Below, piece after piece: positions 36,915 to 46,137 of a stretch of 64,000 nucleotides of DNA. Under the pieces are notes generated by a model, which saw nothing but the letters and a program-made list of their open reading frames with translations, was not told where the DNA came from and did no database searches. Both the position numbers and the translations under genes were made by a program. The stretch is from Clostridiales bacterium (GTDB lineage: Bacteria; Bacillota; Clostridia; Oscillospirales; Oscillospiraceae). The number at the start of each line of letters is the position of its first letter. Position 1 is the stretch's first letter. The stretch spans positions 1 through 64,000 of the forward strand of contig JALFOM010000022.1 in NCBI GenBank assembly GCA_022782265.1, in the 5' to 3' direction.

Positions 36915-38231
36915 ATGAAAAAACTTCTTGCACTGCTTCTTGCGCTGACCATGGTCTTTGCGCTCTGCGCCTGCGGCCAGACCGCAGCACCCGCAGAATC
37001 TGCGGCCCCCGCTGAGGAATCCGCAGCACCTGAGGCTCCTGCCGCAGATGAGATCACGCTGGACGTTATCATCTGCCAGTACGGCCCCAACACCCAGGAC
37101 TGGTTCCTCGGAACCGGCATGAACGGCACCAACTTTGTGGACAAGTTTGAAGCCGAGAACCCCGGCATCAAGCTGAACCTGGAGGTTGTCTCCTGGAACG
37201 ACGTCTACACCGTGGTCGATACCCGCATCGCCAGCAACCAGGCTCCCGACATCCTGAACATCGACGTTTTCGCCAACTATGCCAACGAAGGCCTGCTGGA
37301 GCCTGTCTCCCAGTATTGCCCCGAAGAGCTCTACAACGACTTCTTCCCCTCCTTCATTGAGCAGTCTGTGATCGACGGCACCGTTTGGGCAGTTCCCGAC
37401 CTTGCTTCCGCCCGCGCACTGTACTACAATGTGGATATGTTCGAGGAAGTGGGCATTGAAGTTCCCACCACCTGGGCAGAGCTGGAAGACGCCAGCCAGG
37501 CCATCATCGATTATTATGACGGCGAAGTGTACCCCTGGGGTATTGATATGACCACCGACGAAGGCCAGGCCGCTTTCGCCTACTACACCTGGGGCAACGG
37601 CGGCGGCTTTGTTGACGCCGACGGCAACTGGGCCCTGAACAGCCCGGAGAACGTTGAGGCTATCGAGTTCGCTCTCAGCCTGTACAGCAACGGCTACACC
37701 AACCCCCAGCCCGCCACCCAGACCCGTTATGACCTGCAGGATATGTTTGCCGCAGGCAAGCTGGCCATGGTTATCGCCCCCAACTCCCTGCCCACCTACG
37801 CCGCTGACAAGGATTCCACCGTCAACATGGCAACTGCCGCTATCCCCGCAAACGACGGCAAGACCTCTTCCTCCGTCGGCGTTATGGACCGCGTAATGGC
37901 CTTCAAGGACGAGAGCGCTCCCGACCAGGCTGCCCGCGATGAAGCCATCGGCAAGTTCCTCACCTTCTTCTATGATCCCGAGAACTATGTGGGCTGGGTC
38001 AGCATGGAAGGCTTCCTGCCCGCAGTCAACTCCGCCGTTGAGGCTCTGGTTGCAGCGGATCCCAGCTTTGAGGCCTGGCTCGACGTTCTGAGCTCCTGCC
38101 AGTTCTATCCTACCGCAAAGGCAGAGTGGGATGCTGTCAAGCAGGGCGTTATCGCTGCTGAGCAGAACGCACTGGCCGGCGCATCCGTACAGGATGAGCT
38201 GGACGCTCTCCAGGCAGAAATCGCCGGCTGA
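36915..38231 (+). CDS. ABC transporter solute-binding lipoprotein
   Basis: MKKLLALLLALTMVFALCACGQ lipobox; FVDKFEAENPGIKLNLEVVSWNDVYTVVDTRIAS. Confidence 0.93.
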   Translation: MKKLLALLLALTMVFALCACGQTAAPAESAAPAEESAAPEAPAADEITLDVIICQYGPNTQDWFLGTGMNGTNFVDKFEAENPGIKLNLEVVSWNDVYTVVDTRIASNQAPDILNIDVFANYANEGLLEPVSQYCPEELYNDFFPSFIEQSVIDGTVWAVPDLASARALYYNVDMFEEVGIEVPTTWAELEDASQAIIDYYDGEVYPWGIDMTTDEGQAAFAYYTWGNGGGFVDADGNWALNSPENVEAIEFALSLYSNGYTNPQPATQTRYDLQDMFAAGKLAMVIAPNSLPTYAADKDSTVNMATAAIPANDGKTSSSVGVMDRVMAFKDESAPDQAARDEAIGKFLTFFYDPENYVGWVSMEGFLPAVNSAVEALVAADPSFEAWLDVLSSCQFYPTAKAEWDAVKQGVIAAEQNALAGASVQDELDALQAEIAG

Positions 38232-38264
38232 TCTTTTGCCGGGATAAACAATTCGTGATCCCTT

Positions 38265-38296
38265 GGGGCCGGAGCGCTCTCCGGCCCCGTTTTTTT
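38265..38296 (+). terminator. Strong GC hairpin plus T-tract between SBP and permease genes
   Basis: ggggccggagcgctctccggcccc then gttttttt. Confidence 0.85.
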
Positions 38297-38361
38297 CAAA
38301 GAATATTGACCTGCGGAAAGTACAATGTTTTTTGAAAAGAATAAACGAGAGAAGGTTGAGG

Positions 38362-39246
38362 ATGAACGAAAGATTAGGAAAACGGGTAGGGCCGTATATC
38401 TGGCTCCTGCCGAGCATACTGCTGATGGCGATCTTTGTCGTGTTCCCTATCGCCATCGTGTTTAAGCTGTCCTTCAGCGAAGTGTCGAAATCCGGCGTGG
38501 TCGGCGGATTTATCGGGTTTAAGAACTTTGCTGATGCGGTTTCTCTGCCGGCCTTCAAAACAGTGATGCTCAATACGCTTGTCTGGGTGATCGCCGTTGT
38601 GGGCTTTTCGACCGTCATCGGCTTCATTGTCGCCATGGTGCTCAACCAGAAATTCAGAGGCAGAAAGATCGCCAGAGCGATCCTGGTGTTCCCCTGGGCC
38701 ACCTCTCTGGTCATTCAGGCCTCCGTCTGGAACTACATCATCAAGTATGAATACGGCAACCTGAATAACATCCTGCTGAACCTGGGCATCATCAAGCAGG
38801 CCATCAACTGGCGCGCCACTTACCAGATCGAGTTTTTGTGGGAGTGCGGCGTAGGTATCTTTGTGACCATACCCTTCGTCACCTTCTGCGTTCTCTCCGG
38901 CCTCCAGACCATCGACGGCGCCCTCTATGAGGCGGCGGACATTGACGGCGCCAGCTTCTGGGATAAGCTTTTCAATATCACGATCCCGCTGGTAAAGCCG
39001 TCTCTGACGGTCAGCACGGTCCTGAATATCATCTATGTATTCAACTCCTTCCCCATCATCTATACCATGACGAAAGGCGCACCGGCAAACAAGACGGATA
39101 CGCTGATAACCTATCTGTACATGCTCAGCTTCTATGACAGAAAGAAAGGCCCGGCAACGGCCCTGTCGGTCATTGGCTTTTTGATCCTGTGTATTTGCGC
39201 CGGGGTGTACATGCTGAGCGTGATGAGAAAGGAGGATGAGCAGTGA
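38362..39246 (+). CDS. Carbohydrate-type ABC transporter permease (MalF-like)
   Basis: PSILLMAIFVVFPIAIVFKLSFSEV; YEAADIDGASFWDKLFNITIPLVKPSLT. Confidence 0.92.
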   Translation: MNERLGKRVGPYIWLLPSILLMAIFVVFPIAIVFKLSFSEVSKSGVVGGFIGFKNFADAVSLPAFKTVMLNTLVWVIAVVGFSTVIGFIVAMVLNQKFRGRKIARAILVFPWATSLVIQASVWNYIIKYEYGNLNNILLNLGIIKQAINWRATYQIEFLWECGVGIFVTIPFVTFCVLSGLQTIDGALYEAADIDGASFWDKLFNITIPLVKPSLTVSTVLNIIYVFNSFPIIYTMTKGAPANKTDTLITYLYMLSFYDRKKGPATALSVIGFLILCICAGVYMLSVMRKEDEQ

Positions 39247-40835
39247 ACTCTTCTTCCTCCGTAAAGAAAAACCGCCTCGCCTTGGCGCTGATGCTGGTTG
39301 TCGTGGCGGCGGTGGCTATCCTGCTCAGTCTGCCGGCCTTCCGCTTCAATTCCTGCGTTTATACCAAGAAATCCCCCAATACCTTCGTGGGTGACGAGAC
39401 CTATCAGGCGGTTTCCGCCGAGGTGGAGCAAGTTGCCGGGGAGCTTCGCGCCGACGGAATTGAGGTGACCGTCAATGAGACGGTGACAGAGCGCACCAAC
39501 TCCAAGGGAGAAACCACCTCACTGGTGACCTTCACCATCAACGAGGAATTTACGAAGAACGGCTGGGCCTTCCTGGGGGCGGGGCTAACCTCTTCCTGGG
39601 TACTTATGGGGATCCTTGCCTGCCTTGTGCTCTCGGTAGTCTGCGCACTGCTGGGAACGCTGCCCGGCATGGACACATCGTACAGGGCGCTGGACAGCCG
39701 GGCCCGGCTGCTGAGAAGCGCATCATACTGGCTGGCGCTGGTTGCGTTTTTGCTGGTTCCCGTGTTCTTCATGACCAATACCTACACGCTCTCCCGCCGC
39801 GTTGCGCTGTACAGCGGCGGCATAGCGACCGAAGGCAAGGAGGCACTGTTCGCCAAGCTGAACGGCTTCCTGTTCGGCGGCGCGGCAGGAGAAAATATCG
39901 ACGCGGCGCTGAAGGATCTGAGCTTCTCCAACCTGTACACGCTGTGGGCGCTCCTGCCCTGCATGCTTGTGGCGGTCATTGCCGGTATCCAGCTCCGTTT
40001 CGGCGCCATAAAGCATACATTGCTCCGCGGCCTGCTGTATGGCTTTGTGATCGTTCTGTGCCTGCTTATCCTCTACCCCTATTATGTGATGCTCATCACG
40101 GCCTTCCGCTCCAACGCGGAGACCACGGATATGTACTTCCAGCATATCTTCCCCACAGAGTGGAAGTTTGAGAACCTGAAGCACATTATCAACCAGGGCG
40201 TGCCCCGCTATCTGCTCAACTCCGCCCTTATCGCCGGCGGCGCCACGGCCATAGCCCTGATCTGCGGCATCCCCGCGGCCTACGCCATGGCCCGCATGAA
40301 GTTCAAGGGCAAGAAGATCTTCCTGGGCTTTGTGATCATGAGCCAGATGTTCTCCCCGGTGGTCCTGCTCATCGGCATTTCCCAGCTTATGGGCACGCTG
40401 GGGCTGAATGATTCCATCCTGGGCCTGATGCTGATCAACGCGGCCTTCAACCAGGCCTTTGCCATCTGGCTGCTGCGCGGTACCTTTGTGGCCATCTCCC
40501 CGGAAATGGAGCAGGCTGCCCGCATCGACGGCTGTACGGTGTTCGGCTCTCTGTGGCATATCCTGCTGCCTATGGCAGCCCCCGGCATTGTCACCACGCT
40601 GATCTTTGTGTTTATCAATGCCTGGAATGAATACACGATCTCCACGGTGCTGATCTCCACGGCGGCGAACCGCCCCATCACTGTAGGTATCACCCAGTTC
40701 TCCTCCTTCAACATGATCGAGTGGCAGTACCTTTTTGCGGCGTCCCTGCTGGCAACCATCCCTGTGGTCATTCTCTTCATGTTCATCGAGAAGCACCTGA
40801 CTGCCGGCCTGACTTCCGGCGGCGTCAAGGGATAA
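39243..40835 (+). CDS. Carbohydrate-type ABC transporter permease (MalG-like) with a ~260-aa N-terminal extension
   Basis: MalG-like core from LLYPYYVMLITAFRSNAET; EAA loop MEQAARIDGCTVFGSLWHILLPMAAPGIV; N-terminal part has extra TM segments and an extracytoplasmic region. Confidence 0.9.
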   Translation: MNSSSSVKKNRLALALMLVVVAAVAILLSLPAFRFNSCVYTKKSPNTFVGDETYQAVSAEVEQVAGELRADGIEVTVNETVTERTNSKGETTSLVTFTINEEFTKNGWAFLGAGLTSSWVLMGILACLVLSVVCALLGTLPGMDTSYRALDSRARLLRSASYWLALVAFLLVPVFFMTNTYTLSRRVALYSGGIATEGKEALFAKLNGFLFGGAAGENIDAALKDLSFSNLYTLWALLPCMLVAVIAGIQLRFGAIKHTLLRGLLYGFVIVLCLLILYPYYVMLITAFRSNAETTDMYFQHIFPTEWKFENLKHIINQGVPRYLLNSALIAGGATAIALICGIPAAYAMARMKFKGKKIFLGFVIMSQMFSPVVLLIGISQLMGTLGLNDSILGLMLINAAFNQAFAIWLLRGTFVAISPEMEQAARIDGCTVFGSLWHILLPMAAPGIVTTLIFVFINAWNEYTISTVLISTAANRPITVGITQFSSFNMIEWQYLFAASLLATIPVVILFMFIEKHLTAGLTSGGVKG

Positions 40836-40854
40836 AAATAACTGAATAAAACAA

Positions 40855-40888
40855 AAACGATCCCCCGGACTGGTCCGGGGGATCGTTT
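40855..40888. terminator. Bidirectional terminator
   Basis: aaacgatcccccgga-ctgg-tccgggggatcgttt. Confidence 0.85.
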
Positions 40889-40901
40889 ACATTATATAGA
40901 A

Positions 40902-41528
40902 TCAATTCTCTTTATTGTCCTGCCCGGGCATGTATTTTTTGAATACCCGCTCAGTGAACAGGGACCAGAACAGTATCAGCAGCGCCGGAAGGACAAAGAC
41001 CGGCACCAGATAGCGGACACAGACCCCGATACAGAACCAAAGGGAGACGGACATCAGCAGCGTGGAAGGGAGATGGGCGATCGAAAGCTTCAGCGCCGTC
41101 AGGTTCAGCCCTACAAAGCCAAAGGTAAAGCGGGAGAGAACGGGGAATACCCAGCAGCCGATGCCCGAAATGACGGTCAGCAGCACCAGACCGGCCATAG
41201 CCGCCACAACGGAGAGGTCCGCCCCGCCCGCTGTGCCTATAAAGCGCCTGAGCAGCCAGTAGCAGCCGCCCACCACCAGCAGCCACAGCAGTGTTGAGGG
41301 GATAGAGCCCAAAAACTCCGTCTTGAAGGTGCGGAAAAAGCGGCCGTATACCTGCTTTTCCCCGTAACGGAAGCCGTGGGCCACGGAATCGTACAGCGCG
41401 GTGGTGGCAGCGCCCAGGGTGATGACCGGCAGAGAGCAGAGCAGCCATAACATGCTCAGGATCAGAACGTCGGCAAAGTAGCCGAAGGGCTTCCAGATGA
41501 AGCTCTCCGCGTTGAAAAAGCCGCCCAT
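40902..41528 (-). CDS. YesL/DUF624-family membrane protein
   Basis: FNAESFIWKPFGYFADVLILSMLWLLCSLPVITLGAATTALYDSV. Confidence 0.85.
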   Translation of the reverse strand: MGGFFNAESFIWKPFGYFADVLILSMLWLLCSLPVITLGAATTALYDSVAHGFRYGEKQVYGRFFRTFKTEFLGSIPSTLLWLLVVGGCYWLLRRFIGTAGGADLSVVAAMAGLVLLTVISGIGCWVFPVLSRFTFGFVGLNLTALKLSIAHLPSTLLMSVSLWFCIGVCVRYLVPVFVLPALLILFWSLFTERVFKKYMPGQDNKEN

Positions 41529-42184
41529 TACTTCACCAGCTTCGGTACCAAAGCGGAAAGAGCCTCCGCAAGCTGCCTGTGGCCACGGCCTGTCAGGTGC
41601 ATGCAGTCCAGCTTGTTAAACTCCGCAAGGCCTTCCGCGTCCAGAAAGGCGCAGCCCAGCCGGTCGGCCAGCTCACGATAACGGGGCGCAAGCCCCCGGG
41701 ACTTCTCCGTGCAGCCCAGACCCATAGCGGCACCGAAAGGATGATCCAGCAGGCCCTCGCCGATGTGGGGCGGGCAGATCAAAAGAATGTTGGGCTTTCC
41801 GCCGCGCCAGGCCTCCACGGTTTTGGCCTTGGCCACCAGGCGCTCCATGCCGATGCCGATGCAGGCCGCGTTGGCGCCCAGACGCTCCTTGGTGTCGTTG
41901 GTACCCAGCATGATAATCAGCAGGTCCACTGGCTCGTGGCTCATCAGACAGGAATAAATCACGTCCAGCCCGGACATGGACTCGTGCAGGGGGTCCGGGA
42001 ACACGGTGGTGCGCCCGGAAAGCCCCTCTTCAATTACCAGATACTCTTCACCCAGAGCCTTCTGCAGCAGACAGGTCCAGCGCTCGTCCTCGTTGAAGCG
42101 GTCGCCCCCGTCGGCGCAGTCGGCCGGGTCGGCGCAGTAGCCGTGGGTGTTGGAATCGCCGAAACAGACAATGTGCTTTTTCAT
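41528..42184 (-). CDS. SGNH/GDSL-family esterase
   Basis: IVCFGDSNTHGY, LIIMLGTNDTKERLG, DCMHLTGRGHRQLAEAL. Confidence 0.88.
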   Translation of the reverse strand: MKKHIVCFGDSNTHGYCADPADCADGGDRFNEDERWTCLLQKALGEEYLVIEEGLSGRTTVFPDPLHESMSGLDVIYSCLMSHEPVDLLIIMLGTNDTKERLGANAACIGIGMERLVAKAKTVEAWRGGKPNILLICPPHIGEGLLDHPFGAAMGLGCTEKSRGLAPRYRELADRLGCAFLDAEGLAEFNKLDCMHLTGRGHRQLAEALSALVPKLVK

Positions 42185-42186
42185 CT

Positions 42187-43566
42187 TTATCGAATCTCCG
42201 GCAGGGACGCGGCGGCGGCGGACTGGCCCACACGGCGGAAACGCTCGTCGGGCAGGGCGATGTTGATCTTGCCGCAGACTTCGGGGTACTCACTTGCCAG
42301 CACCTTGCGGCAGGTCTCCAGCAGGGTGTCGCCGCCCTTGCCGGACATGACACGGCCCAGGAGCAGCACGCTGCGGAAGCCGTAGAGATCGTGGTAAAAA
42401 ACCAGGGTGTGGGCCAGATAGGTGCCGATGCTGCGGTAAATGGCGGCGGCCCGGTCATCGCCCTCCTCCATCAGCTTCTGGACCACTTTCAGCTTCTCGG
42501 CGGGGGACAGGGCGGCGTCCAGCTCGATACCGGCGGCAGGGGCCAGCTTGATCACGCTGTCCTGAGAGAAGTATTTCACGCCGCAGCCGATGTCGTGAGA
42601 CCACTCGTCCTCCATGGCGGCAGGATTAGCGTCTACGGGGACAAAGGCCAGCTCGTTGAGCCAGCCGGTGATCCGGCCCTGCTCGTCCACATAGCCCACC
42701 GCCTCGCTGGTGCCCATGGCAATGCCCAGAATGTTGGTATCCTCAAGGCTGATGGCACCGGCCAGAGCGGACACATCACCGTCGTTCACCACGCTGTAGG
42801 GGATGGGACCGAAGGTGTCGGTAATGGCGCGGATATAGATGTCCTTCACCTTGGCGTCAAACAGGTCTTTGGGTACCTGCAGGAACAGGGATGCCGCCAT
42901 GGTGCGGTTGTTGATAAAAACGCCTGCGGAGGAGACGCCGACCGCGTCCACTCTGGGCATATGGGAAGCGGCGGACTTCAGCGCGGCCACAATGCCCTCA
43001 TAGTGATAGTCCGGGTCACTGTTGATTTTGGGGAACCAGACCACCTCTTCGGAGTAGACCGTCTCCCCGTCGATCACGGCGGAGACCTTGCGGTCGCTTC
43101 CGCCGGCGTCAAAGCCGATACGGCAGCCCTCCATATGGCCGCCCATGGGCTTGGGGGCGTCCTTGGCCTCCGGCAGTTCGTCCACCAGCACCACCTCAAA
43201 GGGGTGCTCGAACACGCCGGCCATGTAGTCCCAGTCAAACTCCTGCTCGCCGCCGGCGCTGTAGGCGGCGGAGAGATACGCATAGGTGTCCTGATCGCCG
43301 CTGACGTAGATTTTGAAGCCGCCTTTCATCCACAGGATGGTCTTTACCAGGCGGTTGATGTAGTAGTGGTCTGCTTTGCGCATTTCTTCCGTGCCGTGGA
43401 TGAAGGTGTGGCATACCGCCATCTCACCGTCGGCCCGCTCCACGGCGATGCCCACAGGCTTGCGGGCGCCGGCGAGAAACGCCTGGTTAAATTTATAAAG
43501 GGGGATGAATTCCGGATCCAGTTCGGGTTTGTTCTCAACATACAGGTTAATTCCGAGATATTCCAT
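42187..43566 (-). CDS. ROK/ASKHA-type sugar kinase with a ~145-aa N-terminal extension
   Basis: RIGFDAGGSDRKVSAVIDGE; DAVGVSSAGVFINNR; VVNDGDVSALAGA; LGIAMGTSEAVGYV. Confidence 0.75.
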   Translation of the reverse strand: MEYLGINLYVENKPELDPEFIPLYKFNQAFLAGARKPVGIAVERADGEMAVCHTFIHGTEEMRKADHYYINRLVKTILWMKGGFKIYVSGDQDTYAYLSAAYSAGGEQEFDWDYMAGVFEHPFEVVLVDELPEAKDAPKPMGGHMEGCRIGFDAGGSDRKVSAVIDGETVYSEEVVWFPKINSDPDYHYEGIVAALKSAASHMPRVDAVGVSSAGVFINNRTMAASLFLQVPKDLFDAKVKDIYIRAITDTFGPIPYSVVNDGDVSALAGAISLEDTNILGIAMGTSEAVGYVDEQGRITGWLNELAFVPVDANPAAMEDEWSHDIGCGVKYFSQDSVIKLAPAAGIELDAALSPAEKLKVVQKLMEEGDDRAAAIYRSIGTYLAHTLVFYHDLYGFRSVLLLGRVMSGKGGDTLLETCRKVLASEYPEVCGKINIALPDERFRRVGQSAAAASLPEIR

Positions 43567-43746
43567 AACAGCCTCCTTGAAAGAAAAATGGTATCTGTTT
43601 TTCTATTATAGCATGGTACAGCGCTTATGTCATCAGGATACTGGCAAAAAATTTCAGGAAATATTTCTGTTGAAAATATCTTTCCGCAATGGTACTATTG
43701 TTTCGCGGAAAAAACGAAAAGTTTTCATAGAGGAGGAAACGTAAAA

Positions 43747-44955
43747 ATGGACAGAACGAAACTGAGTGAGGCTCGCCGCTGGATACGGTATCAGCTTGAC
43801 TGTTCGGCGAATTTCTGGCTGGATCACGGCATAGACAAGGTAAACGGCGGGGTGTACACCTGCCTTGACAGAAAAGGTGAGGTATTCTCCACCGACAAGA
43901 GTGTGTGGATGCAGGGCCGCTGCGGCTGGATCTACGCCTGGCTTTGCCATCTGTACGGGCCCCGGCCCGAATGGCTGGAAGCGGCGAAGAGCTGCCTGGA
44001 CTTTATGGAAAAATACTGCATCAACCCCCAGGCTGACGGCCGCATGTACTTCACCGTCACCGCCGAAGGGCAGCCGCTGAGACAGCGCAGATACTGCTTT
44101 TCCGAGGCCTTTTACGCCATGGCCAACGCCGAGTATTACGGCATCACCGGCGACAGGGACTGCCTTGAGCGCGCCCGCCGGGCCTATGACCTGTACTGGA
44201 ATCTGAACCACGGCATGCCCGACCCCACCGGCCTGGGCCCCAAGACCATTCCTGAGACCCGTACCGGAAGAGCCTTCGGCATCCCCATGATCTATCTGAA
44301 CGTCACCTCCGTCATGCAGCGGGTGGACCCGGAACGTGCGGAGCTGTACGCCCAGCGGGCCGACTCCTGCGTGGAGGATATCTTCCGCTACCATGTGCAC
44401 CCGGAGCTGAAATGCGTCCTGGAAAACGTGGCGGAGGACGGCCAGGCCCGCCTGAACTATACCGAGGGCCGCGTGGTGAACCCGGGCCACGACATTGAGG
44501 GCGTGTGGTTCCTGCTGGAGTACGCCAAGCGTACCGGCAAGACCGAGTATATTGCCAAAGCCGCCCAGATTTTCGACTGGGCCATCGAGGCCGGCTGGGA
44601 CAAGGAGTACGGCGGCCTGCTGTACTTTGTGGACGCCCTGGGAAGACCGCCTGAGGCCTATGAGCACGATATGAAGCTCTGGTGGCCCCATAATGAGATC
44701 CTCATTTCCTCTGTCATGCTCTACCGCGACACGGGGGACGAGAAATATCTGGACTGGTTCTACAAGACCCTGGACTACTGCAAGACCTACTTTGCCGACA
44801 GCGAGTACGGCGAGTGGTACGGCTACCTCCGCCGGGACGGCAAGCCCACAGAGCCTGCCTGCAAGGGTTCCACCTTCAAGGGTCCCTTCCATCTGCCCAG
44901 AATGCTGAGCATCACGGATCAGGTGATCGGGGAGATCCTGGACGCCCAAGGCTGA
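43747..44955 (+). CDS. N-acylglucosamine 2-epimerase (AGE/RnBP) family
   Basis: WMQGRCGWIYAWLCHLYG; NPGHDIEGVWFLLEYAKRTG; EHDMKLWWPHNEILISSVMLYRDTGDEKYLDWF. Confidence 0.93.
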   Translation: MDRTKLSEARRWIRYQLDCSANFWLDHGIDKVNGGVYTCLDRKGEVFSTDKSVWMQGRCGWIYAWLCHLYGPRPEWLEAAKSCLDFMEKYCINPQADGRMYFTVTAEGQPLRQRRYCFSEAFYAMANAEYYGITGDRDCLERARRAYDLYWNLNHGMPDPTGLGPKTIPETRTGRAFGIPMIYLNVTSVMQRVDPERAELYAQRADSCVEDIFRYHVHPELKCVLENVAEDGQARLNYTEGRVVNPGHDIEGVWFLLEYAKRTGKTEYIAKAAQIFDWAIEAGWDKEYGGLLYFVDALGRPPEAYEHDMKLWWPHNEILISSVMLYRDTGDEKYLDWFYKTLDYCKTYFADSEYGEWYGYLRRDGKPTEPACKGSTFKGPFHLPRMLSITDQVIGEILDAQG

Positions 44956-44965
44956 GGGACTGCCT

Positions 44966-45829
44966 ATGGCCTATAACCAGAGCGTATCTGAACGAATAAG
45001 CGCGGATTACTATAACCTGACTTCATCGGAGAAAAAGGCCGCGGACTATGTGATGGCCCACCAGATGGAGGCGCAGATCATGTCCATCACTGAGCTGGCC
45101 GAGGCCAGCAAGGTGGCGGAGGCCACGGTCTCCCGCTTCTGCCGCCGCTTGGGCTACAAGGGCTATAACGCCTTCAAGCTGGCCCTGGCCCAGTCCACCG
45201 CGGGACAGAGAAGCAGCGCCGCCAACCCCCTCTCCGGGGAGGTGCAGGACACCGACAGCCTCACCGACCTGTGCCGCAAGCTGTACCAGGCGGACGTCAG
45301 TGCCATGACCCACACTATGGAGCTGATTAAGCCCGAGAACATTGTGGCTGCCGCCGACCTGCTGGAAAAGGCGGGAAAGGTGCTGTGCATGGGCCAGGGC
45401 GGCTCCATGATTATCGCCCAGGAGGCTGCCCACCTGTTCTCCACCGCCAGCGGCAAGTTCTTTGCCGTCAGCGACTCTCATATGCAGGTAATCGCCGCTA
45501 CAACCATGGACCCGGGGGACGTACTGCTGTTCTTCTCCTATTCAGGGGCAACCAAGGACATGATGGAGACCCTGAGCCTTGCCCGGGAGCGGGGAGGCAA
45601 AGTGATCCTCATCACCCGCTTTCCCCAGTCGCCGGGAGCGGCCCTTGCCGATGTGGTGCTCCAGTGCGGCGCCAACGAGAGCCCCCTGCAGCTGGGCTCC
45701 GTCCCGGCCAGGATCGCCCAGATGTATCTGCTGGACGTGCTCTTCTCCGAGCTGTGCCGCCGGAACATGGACAGCTGCCGGGAGAGTCGCAGCCGCATTG
45801 CGGACGCCCTGGCGGATAAGCATTTATGA
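44966..45829 (+). CDS. MurR/RpiR-family regulator (HTH + SIS)
   Basis: LTSSEKKAADYVMAH...ITELAEASKVAEATVSRFCRRLGYKGYNAFKLAL; SIS LLFFSYSGATKDMMETLSLARERGGKVILITRF. Confidence 0.95.
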   Translation: MAYNQSVSERISADYYNLTSSEKKAADYVMAHQMEAQIMSITELAEASKVAEATVSRFCRRLGYKGYNAFKLALAQSTAGQRSSAANPLSGEVQDTDSLTDLCRKLYQADVSAMTHTMELIKPENIVAAADLLEKAGKVLCMGQGGSMIIAQEAAHLFSTASGKFFAVSDSHMQVIAATTMDPGDVLLFFSYSGATKDMMETLSLARERGGKVILITRFPQSPGAALADVVLQCGANESPLQLGSVPARIAQMYLLDVLFSELCRRNMDSCRESRSRIADALADKHL

Positions 45830-45830
45830 C

Positions 45831-45868
45831 AAATCAGCACCCGGCGAATTGTGCAGGGTGCTGATTTT
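45831..45868. terminator. Rho-independent terminator
   Basis: aaatcagcaccc...gggtgctgattttttg. Confidence 0.8.
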
Positions 45869-45921
45869 TTGCAAATTCACCCCGAAATTGTGCGAAACAG
45901 AAAATTTTTTTCAAAATTTTA

Positions 45922-45950
45922 TTGACAATACGCATAGTTTTGGCTAATAT
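45922..45950 (+). promoter_or_regulatory. Putative sigma-70-type promoter of the second SBP operon
   Basis: TTGACA, 17-nt spacer, TAATAT. Confidence 0.75.
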
Positions 45951-46011
45951 TTACTTGTGTTTCGGCAACTTTGCCCTGACCGCGAGGCCCGGGCGGAAAC
46001 GAAAATACGTC

Positions 46012-46137
46012 AGCAAGGGGATCCCCCTTGCTCACCTTTTTGAAAAAAGGTGATACGGTTTTACATACCGGGGCGCTTTTCTCTGCCCCCACAAACGTGT
46101 TAGCAAAAATTTTTAATAAAAATTTTAGGAGGAAATT
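46012..46137 (+). promoter_or_regulatory. Structured 5' leader (copy B) of SBP gene
   Basis: AGCAAGGGG-atc-CCCCTTGCT then TCACCTTTTT-ga-AAAAAGGTGA; gttagcaaaaatttttaataaaaattttaggaggaaatt before ATG. Confidence 0.75.

Noticed and set aside
36876-38714. 612-aa minus-strand ORF opposite the SBP/permease genes
   Set aside because: Antisense shadow spanning the end of one gene, a terminator and the next gene.
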